Source: Zygnema cylindricum
Taxonomy: Eukaryota; Streptophyta; Zygnematophyceae; Zygnematales; Zygnemataceae
NCBI GenBank assembly: GCA_037447655.1
Contig: JBBHKE010003105.1
Coordinates: 113,685 to 177,684, forward strand
Length of the DNA: 64,000 bases
Direction of reading: 5' to 3'
The notes beneath the pieces are model-generated. The model had not been told where the DNA came from. It saw nothing but the letters and a program-made list of their open reading frames with translations, and made no database searches. The translations under genes were made by a program, and so were the position numbers. Shown piece after piece: positions 1 through 10,518 of this stretch. Position 1 is the stretch's first letter, and the number at the start of each line of letters is the position of its first letter.

Positions 1-780
1 TCGGATTTTCAACCGGAGACTGGCAGTGGGAAGGTGGGAAGCTTGCCTTCCAATCGCAACCACCGGATTGACAATGCGACAAATGTGCACGAAGAAAAGA
101 TGTTTTAAGTGGCGAAAAAACTTTAACACTAACAATTATTAGGGATGTAGTTTTTTGAAATTTTAGCCCTTTAGATGTCCGAAATGACATAATTTTCTGA
201 ACCTACAAACTGTGCAAAAAAAAGTAGGGAAAGTACGGTTGTGATTGTACAGTATACACGTCTGTTTTGTTAACATCGCAATCATCAAATGCTTAATATT
301 TGGGGCCGATATATCAACAATCAAGACCCCTAAAAAAGTACACATCGATTTTCGGCAAAACCCGTCCGATATTCAATGCTAAGGAAAAACGACATCTTGC
401 AAATTTTCCCCCGGTGGTTGATACTTCGACAACGTTGGTCAATTTGACAGTGATGAAGAGATATAAGTTGCAAAACAAACTTTTCTAAGAAAAATATTAA
501 AATAGAGGAAATGGAGGTGAGTGCTGACGAGGCCAAGAATTTGGTTATTTCATCGTCATGGTCATGACTATTATTTTCTAAATCCTGGATTACTGAATTG
601 GGTCTTTATGATTTTTTAACAAATAAAAACCTTGCCCTAATAAGAAAAGGCACAAAAAACATTGTTTACATACTTAAAAAACCATAAAAGTGTAGTGTAT
701 GAGAAGAAGAAAGACGGACAAAGAGCATAAAACCTATCAAGCTCCCAGATGAATAAAAAAAGAGAAAAAATCAAAAATTC
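1..780. other. AT-rich intergenic DNA, no gene seen
   Basis: Only short overlapping open frames on both strands, none with a recognisable domain or a plausible coding pattern. A T-rich stretch next to position 781 acts as the terminator of the minus-strand tRNA gene. Nothing else can be supported. Confidence 0.6.
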
Positions 781-851
781 TCTCCGGCCGGGAATTGAAC
801 CCGGGTCTCCCGCGTGACAGGCGGGGATACTTACCACTATACTACCGAAGA
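781..851 (-). tRNA. trnD-GUC: tRNA-Asp (anticodon GUC), copy 1
   Basis: On the minus strand the 71-nt sequence folds as a full cloverleaf. The 7-bp acceptor stem has one T-G pair, the D-arm carries the A-box, and the anticodon stem CCCGC/GCGGG holds loop CTGTCAC with anticodon GTC. The T-arm has the B-box GGTTCAATTCC. No intron is present and CCA is not encoded, as usual for nuclear tRNA genes. Downstream on the minus strand is a run of Ts, a Pol III terminator. It decodes GAC/GAU codons in the cytosol. The copy at 2002-2072 is identical. Confidence 0.96.
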
Positions 852-947
852 AGTTGCACACATTTTGAAAAATATAAATTTATTTTTTAAAATAATAAGG
901 TTTAAAAACGCATTATAGAATACTAATTGCAACCAAGATTTAAAAAG

Positions 948-986
948 AGCTCTGACAGACGGGGATGCTTACCACTGTACCACAAC
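948..986 (-). pseudogene. 5' half of a tRNA-Asp gene (pseudo-tRNA)
   Basis: About 100 bp from the intact gene, the minus strand shows a degraded tRNA-Asp 5' half: an A-box-like TGGTACAGTGGTAAGCATC followed by CCCCGTCTGTCA of the anticodon arm. It stops just after the anticodon, and no T-arm or 3' acceptor strand follows. It is best read as a truncated retro- or duplication-derived copy. Confidence 0.7.
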
Positions 987-1617
987 GCCTTAACGTCAAA
1001 TGAAAATTAGCGTAAACGCTAATTTAGTGTTGCTAACGCTAGTTTGTGTAACGGCGACAAAGAAAAAGAAAGCATTAAGCCATTAATTATTAACATTGGC
1101 GTTCAGCACCAGTTTGTGTGTAGCCTTTAAGTTGTGTACGCTGAGCTGGCATCGACACTAAATGTAATACCGTACAGCGTCTGCCGGATGACGTACTTGT
1201 GGGGTTTGGATATCGTACGAAACACACAAATTTCAATATCAATTTGAAATTTGACTAAAACGTAAACAAGGTTATTTTAAGCTATTTTTATGGTTTATAT
1301 CTTTAGTATTTTTATTTTATTCGGGTAAACGTTCGTGTTACTTCAGGGGATCAACAACTTTTTAAATTTAACTGACATGTGAAACTCACTTAGCGTAGTA
1401 AAAAAGAGTGCCACGTGGACGTTTTGTACTAAAAAAGACGTGTTGCACATAACATCAAATTAGCATGAATTCTATTTTAATGATAATAACACTAGTTTAT
1501 GGTTTTTGGGCCAGAAAAAGCATCGACAAAATTAGTGTTACTAAATCTCATAACTACGGGAGGTGTACCAAAGGAGAAGTCCATTTGTACCACTATAATA
1601 CTTACAGATGTATACAC
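987..1617. other. Intergenic, MITE-like debris
   Basis: No gene is recognised. The stretch 1000-1100 repeats words such as attagcgtaaacgctaat, which also occur inside the TA-flanked MITE family of this window (for example 3407-3608). It may be a decayed member without clear ends. Confidence 0.35.

Positions 1618-1621
<4 letters not shown>

Positions 1622-1706
<85 letters not shown>
1622..1706. repeat. (TA)n microsatellite
   Basis: About 85 bp of nearly pure TA dinucleotides with one TTT interruption near 1693. Open frames across it (IYIYIY) are artefacts. Confidence 0.97.
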
Positions 1707-2001
1707 GATTTTATTTAAAATAGAAATTAAAATAACATACTGTGTACGAAAGAGCGTGAAAGGTTGAATACAATCTCTAAAGTTTAACTTTAGTTAGGAG
1801 AAAGGAAAGAAAAAAAAATAGAAAAAAAAAGATTAGATTATTCCAGTATCATATTTCTCTAAAACTTCTATAGCAATGAAATATCAAATTGCGAGCTTGA
1901 AGCTTTGCCACTTTTGGACGATACTCATCACTAATAACGTGCCGACATTTAATTGAAGGAAGTGCTCTCTCCGCAATAGAGTAGATAAAAATAAAAAAAT
2001 C

Positions 2002-2072
2002 TCTCCGGCCGGGAATTGAACCCGGGTCTCCCGCGTGACAGGCGGGGATACTTACCACTATACTACCGAAGA
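2002..2072 (-). tRNA. trnD-GUC: tRNA-Asp (anticodon GUC), copy 2
   Basis: Identical over all 71 nt to the gene at 781-851, with the same orientation and a T-rich terminator directly downstream on the minus strand (AT-rich run at 1988-2001). Apart from a few bases next to the tRNA, the flanks differ from copy 1. The duplication is therefore either old with the tRNA body kept by selection, or a dispersed copy. Confidence 0.96.
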
Positions 2073-3400
2073 AGATGATTTATACATGTAGTTTATATTA
2101 TTAATTTACTTTTGTATTAGAATACATACTTTCTTTACGCATATCCATAAACCACAGTCTCATAGGGTAATAATTACATTAAAACAAGTTTGGCCCTAGA
2201 ATTTATCCTAAACGAGGTGAAGGTACATACATCCGTACAATTGTAACCGTTAAAGGCTTAATGCGGAAACAAATTAGTGGTCTATTACACGACACTCTGA
2301 CGCGTCACAAAAAGGGGGATTATAGTCACAGGTGGCGGCGAATTGTTACACTCTTTATTTGGCCTTTTGCCCAACCTATGAAATCGCTCAAATCGTCTTA
2401 AATTCGTTATTTCCAGAAATTCGGTGTTTTTTGGAAGAAGCGTTGGTATTCGCATTTATTACTAGTCACAATATTCCAAAATCGAGTAATTTGTTTTTTT
2501 TTGAATATATCCGTAGTTATCCACAATATTTACATACCACACTTTCCTCTTTACTGATTTTGAACCCAGATTTTTTTTTGTTTGATCGTTTATTCCTGTC
2601 TAAAATAGTAAAATCTCTCGTTTGTAGCGCTCCACACCATTTATAGCTTCGAGTTTTCCCGATATTGTCGTTATTTTTTAGCCGAAACGCATGGGAATTT
2701 CGTTTTTTCTCCTGCTTTTTCCTTTTTCTTGTTGGTGCTTTGGTTTATGATTTTTTGTCGCTTTGAATTCCCTTTTTTGTATGGTTTTTTTTGCGTTTCT
2801 GTTAGTGGATATGTGTTGTTGTCTTGTTAACATATCGGTTTGTTGCCATTTTCGTGCTTGTTTTGCTTAATCGTGCCTAAATTGAAAGAAAATTCCGTGC
2901 AGCAGTACAGTACAGGTACTGTACTATACTGTCTCGTACTGTCTGAGAATCTTTAGAACTACACTATTACTGAGGATTCTACAATTCTGGAAATTGTCCA
3001 TCCGAGATTCCTAGGCGGCCGCGACGGCAAACTTCTGACGGCCGGCCGCTTCCCTGGTGGATGACGAATGGACGTTTCCAGCTCCGCCGGACGCCGACGA
3101 CGTCGATATCTCTTCTAAAATTAGAATAAACATCCTATATCGGCATTCCGAAGGGCCATTTGCTTTGTTCAGTACTATTTTCAAATCTAAATTCTTAACA
3201 GCTCTCCAGATGACGGCGGGTGTCCAGCATTCGGACACATGTACGGTGACGCCCACCTAATATTTTGTCTGATTGCTCGAAATGCGAATCTAGAATTAAT
3301 GATTTTTACCAGGTCGCCTATTTTCTAGTACTACAGTACAGTACAGTTCTGTGTCCTCTAATTTTGTAATGTAATTGATGCTTCTCCATGATTGGAGGAA
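2073..3400. other. Intergenic; no supported gene
   Basis: A 104-codon plus-strand frame at 2332-2646 starts with GTG and is leucine/phenylalanine-rich, but shows no recognised domain. A short GC-rich patch at 3010-3110 holds overlapping frames on both strands, neither convincing. A palindromic cluster of tacagtac/gtactgtac words lies at 2900-2945. Confidence 0.4.
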
Positions 3401-3614
3401 GTACAGTACACCGCCAATCGCAATTAGCGTCAATAACGCTAATTCGGCGCCCCAAAATTTTGACCCCAAAACCTGAAATATAATTAATAACGCTATTTAA
3501 ATAAGTGGACCATAATCTGCCGCGTCTCCAGCACTAAATTAGAATTAATAACACTAATTGTATTTTACGCTATTTATTTCCTTTACTCTAATAGCGATTG
3601 GCGGTGTACTGTAC
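3401..3614. mobile_element. TA-flanked MITE, ~0.2 kb
   Basis: Perfect terminal inverted repeats of about 20 bp (gtacagtacaccgccaatcg at the left, its complement at the right). Comparison with other family members places the ends at TA-CACCGCC and GGCGGTG-TA (3407-3608), so the target duplication is TA. The interior is AT-rich with many attagcg/cgctaat words and no coding capacity. It is a non-autonomous DNA transposon; the superfamily is not settled. Confidence 0.85.
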
Positions 3615-3621
3615 CATAAGG

Positions 3622-3728
3622 GCATCTACGTGACAGCATATTCCACCATGTTGTCCCTCTCCCTGATTGCAGAAAGGACCACGACGGCGTCTACGTGACA
3701 GAATATGCCACCATACAGTCCCTGTGAA
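3622..3728. repeat. Imperfect direct duplication
   Basis: The words (g)catctacgtgacagcatattccacca and (g)cgtctacgtgacagaatatgccacca recur about 65 bp apart, directly after the MITE. Small local duplication with no known role. Confidence 0.5.
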
Positions 3729-4359
3729 TCCGACGGTCAGAAATGTTACCTTCATCCAAAGAATGCCACGTTGACTGCAGCAACACGTTTTTGTCTTCTC
3801 ATCATTGTAAATATTTTGAGATTACGTACTTGAGCTTCCAAGCTGGTACACGTGTATGCTACCGATTTGGCCACATCTTCGGATAGCGCGGTCTAAGATC
3901 CTTGCATGATACGTATTATATTTAGAATGGACTTATAATTTTTTCCAAATGCCATTTTTGTAGTTCCCCAGCGTCAGCGAGCGGATTTAATGCGTCCACG
4001 TATGTCCGTGTCTCTTGTCATAAAATAGAGTAAAAAATACGGGTGTCCGTACTTTCAATTACGAAAAGCAAATCCGCCTGTAAATGTTCTTCAAACACAC
4101 CTCGACCATCCACGTCATTCAGCGATCCCACCGTCCGTACACCCTATCTTGACCCACTTGACTGACCATCGGTACCCTCGTGTTCCTCGCCCTAAAGCGC
4201 GCTCTCCGATTCCATTTGACATGTGCTCCACCGACAATTGTGTCCACGTGGCAAATAAAACGTGCAGAACTTGTGCCGAGCTCCAAAAAGCGTGTTGAAA
4301 GCTCCGCATTTCCTTACTTAGCCAGCCACGCTGGCATATCTTTCCGGAATAAATTATCG

Positions 4360-4629
4360 GTACTTAGCCGTTGTGTAATACCGAAAAAATGAAGATGAGA
4401 TAGTACTTCTTTGAAATTGGCGTTTCGAGCGTGCGTGCCACGGTGGCATTGTATGTACGGTTTATGTACATGCATCGTACATGTACTTCGGCTGTGGCTG
4501 GACGGCAGAACCAGAATTCCGTACAGAAACGTAGTACTTTGAGTACTTTCTGAATGAGAAAGTACAGGCAGGTTCACTGTTTTTAGGTTTGTACTTTTGA
4601 CCAGGAAAGGGGAATAGCCTCAGAGGTAC
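4360..4629 (+). promoter_or_regulatory. Dense cluster of GTAC cores upstream of the DGAT3-like gene
   Basis: Twelve GTAC tetramers occur in 270 bp, at 4360, 4403, 4455, 4466, 4477, 4483, 4521, 4534, 4543, 4562, 4591 and 4626. About one would be expected by chance. The cluster ends 260 bp before the first candidate start codon. GTAC is the established core bound by SBP-box/SPL factors, including the copper regulators SPL7 and CRR1. That this cluster is a functional promoter element is inference. Confidence 0.4.
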
Positions 4630-4729
4630 AACTTACCAAGGGCAGAAAAAGAGAAAAAAAGGGAGGAAACTTAGTTTGTTATAAAAAAGTCTCATTGAGG
4701 AGAAACGAATTTTGAAAATCCGACAGAGG

Positions 4730-4775
4730 AAGAGAGAGAGAGTGTGTGAGAGAGAGAGAGTGTGTGAGAGAGAAA
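4730..4775. repeat. GA/GT-rich simple repeat in the gene leader
   Basis: Alternating GAGAGA and GTGTGT blocks (two near-identical units), 115-160 bp before the candidate ATG at 4890. GA-rich leaders are common just downstream of plant transcription starts. No specific function is shown. Confidence 0.7.
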
Positions 4776-4889
4776 AGAAATGAAAAGAAAATCCGGAGAA
4801 AATCAAGAAATCGGAGAGTGTGAGGGAATCGGGATCGACGTGTAAGACGCTGAATGTGATCAATCAGATCAAAAGAGAGAAAGACGAAA

Positions 4890-6980
4890 ATGGCGCAGAT
4901 CCGTCAGACCCTCGGTCGTATCCATAGACCAATCTTCATCCTTCCTCTTCCGTTAAAAACTCAGTTTCCGTTAAAAAAAACTGGAGTTTAAAATCCTCTC
5001 CTCTCCCTCCCTCCCTCCCCAGTCAAAAAATTTCTTTTGAAAAATCTTCTTTTCTTAACCCTATTTTTTTGAAATCTGAAAACCCTAAAAACTCCTCTAC
5101 AGAGAAAAAAAAAATTAGGGTTTCGGATTTTGGGTATGCGGATAATGGACATGAAATATTTTATTTTTCGAAAGGGGTACAGTGCAAAGGAGACAAAGGG
5201 GTAAAAGGGATAAAAGGAGTTAAAAAAATGGAGAAGATGGAGAAGAAACATTTAATAGCAATTGTGGAGGCCCAAAAAATTCTGTTAAACAAAATTTTGG
5301 GAGAAAAACCTTTGGAGGAGAATTCAGAAAATAAAGTTTCGGAAGACGACAAACTTTCAGATGTAAGGTTTTTTTTTTTTTTTTATTTTTGGGGTTTTGT
5401 TTTGTGGAAAAAATCCCCTCAAATGTTTTCTTTCGCCGTTCCGATTTTAAAGGAGGAGAGGGAAGGGGGAGAGGGGAAGGGGAGAGGGGGAGAGGGAGAG
5501 GGAGAGGAGGAAGTGGATTAAAATGTTTTGAATATGATGTGTATATATGTATATATGTATGTATATATATTTTGTTGTTAATGATTTCTGTTAGATGAAG
5601 GGAACTTTCCTTTTCAAACGTCAGGTTGAAATTTCGGAGAGGTGTGCACAGAAAAAAGTGAAAAATAAAGCGGTTGATTTTTGTTTTTTTTGTTTTTTTA
5701 CACATGTTTTTGCATACTTCAACGATCAAGGGGGAGGAGGTATTTCACGAGTTTTTCTCTGATTTTTTCTTATGTTTTTTTTTTTCTGTTGTTTTGTACA
5801 GATTAATGGCGATTCCGTCCCCATTTCCGTTTTTATTAACAGAATCCGTGAGATGGAGACAGAATTGGGACAAGTACAGGAGGCTTTAATGAAGAAAAAA
5901 CACGGAAGTACAAGTTCTTCGTCCTCTTCTTCGTCGTCTTCTTCATCCGAATCGTCCAGTAGCAGCAGTGGAAGTGACATGGGCAAGAAGACAAAATTCA
6001 AAAAGAATACGACAATGGAGAATAAGACGATGTGGACTACAGTTTCGTCTCCTTCTCCTATTTTCTCTCCCTCTGCAGCTTTGTCTCCTTCTGCCATTCC
6101 ATCTCCTTCTCCGGTCTCCTCTCCTTGTTCGGTTTTGTCTTTTTCTGCGGTTCTGCCGGTTGTAGAAGAATCGGTGACTGTGAAATCGACGGTCCAAAAG
6201 ATGTCGGTGGGGGAATCGGCAGTAGAGAAACTAACGACGGGCAATTTAATCGTGGAACCGGATCCGATGGTAGAGATTTTGGCTCGACGACTTTTAGGAG
6301 GGGCAGTCTCTTCAGTACCGACAACAGGACAGGCGACTTTAGGTTTTCAGAACAGAAGAATACTCGAGCTTTTGTCGAAAACCGGTAAAAAAGGTTCTGG
6401 AGATTTTTTTGGAGATGATTCGATGGTAGTAAACCCAACAACGACGGTTTCGGAATCTACTTCGACAGTTGAAGTTTTGGGAAAAAAGGAAATTAGGTCT
6501 TTTAGAGATCTCGAAAGGTCTTCGAATGGATTATCTGGTGAGAGGATGAACGGAGGATTAAACAAAGGATTATTAAACGGAGTAGTAAATGGAGGATTTA
6601 ACGGAGAATTAAATGGAGGAGGATTTGGGGTAAATGAAGGAGAATCTGTTTCCGTTAACCTTCGATTGGAAACTGCAGTATACGGCGTTTCTATGTCAAA
6701 AGAAACCGTTCAAAAAGTCGAAGTTTGTATGGGGAAAAAATGTAGACAAGCCGGAGCCGATAATATTCTCGCGACTCTGGGAGAGTGGTCGGAAAATGGA
6801 AATTTTGTTGCGAGTCCTTGTGGAAAATGTATGAAAAAGTGTAAAATGGCCCCGAATATTCGAGTAAATGGAGGAAAAGACGACGGAAAAGTCCTTCAAG
6901 TTACGGATTCTCAAAGTTTGTTAAGAGTTTTGAAAGGAGAGAATATGGGATCTATGGAGATGGCTTCGACATGTACATGA
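4890..6980 (+). CDS. DGAT3: DGAT3-like protein with thioredoxin-like [2Fe-2S] ferredoxin domain
   Basis: The firm parts are an exon ending GAT|GTAAGG at 5362 and one from 5802, after TTTTGTACAG, to the TGA at 6980; both junctions are phase 0. The N-terminal part has a YADNGHEIFYF motif and a lysine-rich helix. Then come a Ser stretch, a Ser/Pro/Val region, a Gly/Asn-rich linker and a C-terminal domain (about 6717-6880) with CMGKKC and CGKCMKKC cysteines. These match the thioredoxin-fold [2Fe-2S] ferredoxin domain of plant soluble DGAT3, which is linked to acyl-CoA-dependent triacylglycerol synthesis. The start is unresolved: the reading frame has no ATG upstream of the conserved motif. ATG 4890 (MAQIRQTLGR, transit-peptide-like) joins it in frame only if a short intron 4952-5022 or 4970-5022 is removed; its 3' end is a classic pyrimidine tract plus CAG. 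About 530 residues, longer than typical DGAT3 because of linkers. Confidence 0.75.
5363..5801 (+). other. Intron of the DGAT3-like gene
   Basis: A GTAAGG donor follows codon GAT and a T-rich tract ends TTTTGTACAG. Removing 439 nt joins two open frames in phase 0. The interior is T-rich with an (GGGA)-type purine block at 5450-5515 and short TA repeats, all typical of intron sequence. Confidence 0.8.
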
Positions 6981-7890
6981 TTTTTTGTGTTTTCAAAGTT
7001 TTCTGGTTTTCGTAGGATTTTTGTGTTATCTTAGGATTTTTGTTTCTTTTAGAGTTTTTTGTTTCTTGAGGGTTTGTAATTAGCTGAGTGAAAGATTGTA
7101 TTTTTTTCAGATTTTATCTTGTTTTTTTTTTACTTTTTTTTAGAAGCTTTGCAGTTATTTTTTTTTGTTTTGGAAGTTGAGTTGAGATAGTTGATTGAAA
7201 TTTAAGGTAAAATTGTGGTTTTACTGTTGGTACTTGAGGGAGAGAGGGAGGTTGAGAGAGGAAGGGGGAGAGGGGGAGGGGGAGAGAGTTGTAGAGAGTG
7301 GAGAGTTTCGTTAATAAGTTTTGGATGTTGAGCCATTTTTTGGGAGAAAAATCCTGTTTTGCAGGTTAAAGTTTTGTATTGTATCTATTTTAAATACATT
7401 TTTTTTAATTATGATGTTGTATTGTATTGTTTTGTATTCTATTGAATTTTAGTTTACTGTTTCATTAAGCTTTTTTGTTTACTTGTTTTTTATAATAATA
7501 TGCCGATCCTCTTTTAATATGCACCTTTTTCTCTTTTAATATGCATTTTCATTTTCTTATTTTTTTTGTATAGAGTTCTAATTGTTGTCATGTTTTTGCT
7601 CTCTTACTTTTTTATCTTCTTTTCGATGTTTATTTTCCTCCTTTTCTATCTTATTTGACACTAAGATCAAAACTCCTGTATCTCATATTTACAAATGAAT
7701 GTATATATATTGATCGTTCAATTTTTTTACATCTTCGATAATTTTAAATTGAAGAATTGCATTTTATTTCTAATGGAGGGAAACGGTGTAACTAATAAGT
7801 GTTCTCTATAGTACATAAGCTAATTTTATTTTGATAAATAAACTTGTACTGTAGACTTTTTTTTTTTTTACCGGCATTGGAGAGAAACAC
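6981..7890. other. 3' flank of the DGAT3-like gene
   Basis: Very T-rich, consistent with a 3' untranslated region and its flank. A GA-rich block (GGGAGAGGGGGAGG words) lies at 7238-7290. No further gene is seen. Confidence 0.5.
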
Positions 7891-8109
7891 TACACCGCCA
7901 ATCATTATTAGAGTGTAAGTGTTTTTAGCGTATACGAATAATTAGCGTGGTGTATGCTAATTGGGAATTTGGAAATTTTCGAAGAAATCGCCTATTCTAA
8001 TTAGGAATTAGGGTTTTTTTTAAATAGTGTGGATAACTCTATTTGAGAATTAAAAAAAAAAAGCGGGACGGAATTAGCGTACACAACGCTAATAACGATT
8101 GGCGGTGTA
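7891..8109. mobile_element. TA-flanked MITE, ~0.22 kb
   Basis: Inverted ends TACACCGCCAATC and GATTGGCGGTGTA with TA at both borders, and a subterminal ATTATTAG/CTAATAAC pair. The body is closely similar to the copy at 63589-63810 (shared words such as ttagcgtatacgaataattagcgtgg). No coding capacity. Confidence 0.88.
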
Positions 8110-8765
8110 GCTTACAGGAATAGAAAATGATCAATAAATTAAAGGTAATATAAAATAAACAGAATAAAAGAATACATAGTTCACGGTAATATAATAAATA
8201 AAAAACAAAAAATGGATGACTTAATGAAGGTTTAATAATATATAATAACAAAAAGATAAGAATACATAAGAATACATATATACTAATAAATATAATGGTT
8301 TATCGGATAACTTCAAATATGTTATTCCCTCATAATCCAGAAGTAAACCTACGCCATGCGTTACATTATTTGATCATTAGAACTTTTTCTTGCTTCTTAC
8401 ATATAACATTTAATTATTATTTAGTATTTCAAAGTATTTTTATTTTAATTTGTGAAGTATAGTAAAACATAATTTTTACATACACAATTGTCAAATTATA
8501 AGTTGCATTTCATTGTATGATATTTAATTGCTGTTAAGTACGACTCATTATTTAGTACTTAATGCGTAAATGAACTTTTGGTACTTCACTATTTAATACA
8601 TTCCACGTATGTAGTACTTACTACCGCCGAGAATTTTAAGCTTCTTCAGTGTTTTCTGTGACATTCAAACAAACTTTTCTCATTAAACAGATTTTTAATA
8701 AATTTGGATTAGAAATCCCACTGTTGCGATGGAAAGAAAAAGATCTTACCCTCCCGTCTCCATCC
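8110..8765. other. AT-rich intergenic DNA
   Basis: No domain, RNA or repeat unit recognised; only low-complexity AT-rich sequence. Confidence 0.5.
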
Positions 8766-8787
8766 ATCCCCCCCACCCACCCACCCA

Positions 8788-9025
8788 CCCTCCCTCCCTC
8801 CCTCCCTCCCTCCCTCCCTCCCTCCCTCCCTCCCTCCCTCCCTCCCTCCCTCCCTCCCTCCCTCCCTCCCTCCCTCCCTCCCTCCCTCCCTCCCTCCCTC
8901 CCTCCCTCCCTCCCTCCCTCCCTCCCTCCCTCCCTCCCTCCCTCCCTCCCTCCCTCCCTCCCTCCCTCCCTCCCTCCCTCCCTCCCTCCCTCCCTCCCTC
9001 CCTCCCTCCCTCCCTCCCTCCCTCC
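8788..9025. repeat. (TCCC)n / (GGGA)n tetranucleotide array
   Basis: About 59 virtually uninterrupted TCCC units, preceded by CCCA units and followed to about 9205 by interrupted versions. The minus strand is a continuous GGGA run, able in principle to form G-quadruplex or triplex structures. Long Pro/Leu/Ser and Gly/Arg/Glu frames across it are artefacts. Confidence 0.98.
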
Positions 9026-9410
9026 CCCCCCCTCCCTCCATCCACCCATCCCTCCGTCCATCCCACTCTCCCTCCGCCCCTACCTCCCTCCCTCCCTTCC
9101 TCCCTCCCTCCCTCCCGCCCTCCCTCCCTCCACTCTCTCCCTCCCTCCCTCCCTCCCCCCCCTCTCCCTCCCTCCCTCTCTCCCTCCCTCCTACTTAAAC
9201 TCCCTCCCTCCCTCGCTCACTCCCTGCCTACATTGCCTGCATACAAGAGATGAAAGCACAAACATACCGATTACCGTTTTCTGTTTTAAGACAACCCCCG
9301 CGTGAGCCTTGTCACGCGCTCTCGATCCACTCTCATTTGCTCGTCTTAGGCCGCCAATTGCCGTGTGAGTTCCGCGAACATTCGTGGTAACTCCTCTTAT
9401 GGTCGGTGGT

Positions 9411-9428
9411 GGGTGGGGGGGGGGGGGG
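9411..9428. repeat. Poly-G tract
   Basis: A GGTGGGTGGG lead-in runs into a long uninterrupted G run. Homopolymer length is a likely assembly uncertainty. Confidence 0.9.
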
Positions 9429-9455
9429 CATAATCGCCGGTCGAACCCTTAGGAT

Positions 9456-10518
9456 TTAGCATAAACGGGCACGTCTCACCCAAAGATCGCGAAACTTATG
9501 CAATACCCTAGTAAGAGCCTCTCGGAGAGCTATTACCTTAGGAGTTGTTCGAGCATTCCGGAGGATGGTGTATAGTCGGGGGTTCCACGGATTGTGATGC
9601 CGCAACAATTCGGGAAAATTTACCCGAAATCCGTCCTCCTCGCAAACAATCCATGTGAGCCGGTCAACCTCGGGTGTGGGCAAACGGCGATATCGGTCCC
9701 CATGCGCGATGAAGAGCCATGTCGGATGAGATGTCACATCGGGAGGGATGTCGAAGTTCGGGATGGGAATTTCTCCTCGGGTTTAGGGGACGGGGTTCTC
9801 CGTACCGCCAATGCTCCAGCCATTGACCTACCAGAATGTAATGCTCCGCGCGTGGCACAAAACTGTCCAAAGCCTCCTCACCTTTTCTCCTCTTTTCTCC
9901 TCTTTTCTCCTCTTTTCTCGTTCCCGTGCATAACTTTCCCTCCGTACATGCCACGTCACACGAAATTAAATCTCTATCAGAGGTCTGGTCTTCAGAAATT
10001 CGGTCCCCAGAAATTCGGTCGATTTCGATGGTGTCCGAATTTCCCGCGCTATCGAAGGGAGAACGGTGGGCGACATTCATAGGATCGAGATTCTCCTCCG
10101 GCTGCTCGTTATTCTCACCCTTTCCGATATTATTTTTCAGATCCGGGCAGGCTGAAACATTTTTTGGGCAGGCTGAAACAATTTCTGGGCATGCTGTAAC
10201 ATTTTCCGGGCAGGCTGTAAGATTTTTCGGGCAGGCCGTGACATTTTCCGGGCAGGCCGTAACATTTTCCTGGCAGGCTGTAACATTTTCCGGGCAGTTT
10301 CTCTGTTTTTTTCTGACCGGCGACGGTTTGCATGCGTCATGCATTTCCCGCCATTTCCGCGCGGCGCGCCGCTGATTACGGAGGAGAATCCATTGCGCCT
10401 CCCGATGATTGCGGCGCAGAATTCGGGATTCCAAAAGCGCCAAATCGTGCGCCAAAAGCGGGACGTTCAGCAATCCGGAATTCCTCGAAAATGGAAACAA
10501 AACGAAAATAAAACCCAA
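9456..10518 (-). CDS. Unknown protein with CPENVTA heptapeptide repeats; frame broken once
   Basis: I do not recognise the family. The minus strand encodes a basic amphipathic segment with LLESRILRRNHREAQW and RRAARKWREMHDACK. Next are about eight copies of a CPENVTA-like heptad (21-bp DNA repeat, 10142-10291), an acidic linker, and AEHYILVGQWLEHWRYGE. Near 9790 the protein-like reading moves to another frame: EIPIPNFDIPPDVTSHPTW, then a 90-residue stretch with HNPWNPRLYTILRNA, ending with a stop at 9456. No ATG precedes the first segment, whose frame opens after a possible acceptor TTCGAG. Either a one-base frameshift (pseudogene or sequence error) or an unrecognised splice joins the halves. 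Confidence 0.45.
10142..10291. repeat. 21-bp coding minisatellite
   Basis: Seven to eight units of about 21 bp, plus-strand consensus GGGCAGGCTGTAACATTTTCC. Because the unit is a multiple of three, it encodes the CPENVTA heptad on the minus strand without breaking frame. Confidence 0.92.

Noticed and set aside
2332-2646. 104-codon plus-strand frame as a gene
   Set aside because: GTG start, no recognised domain, AT-driven Phe/Leu richness and no splice or promoter context.
5220-6441. Several minus-strand frames opposite the DGAT3-like gene
   Set aside because: They are shadows of the Ser/Pro-rich coding strand and its intron, without independent features.
8636-9305. Long Pro/Leu/Ser and Gly/Arg/Glu open frames
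   Set aside because: They exist only because a (TCCC)n array has no stop codons; identical frames open on both strands.
10142-10291. Possible CRISPR-like array
   Set aside because: Units are contiguous 21-bp tandem repeats without unique spacers, in eukaryotic DNA.
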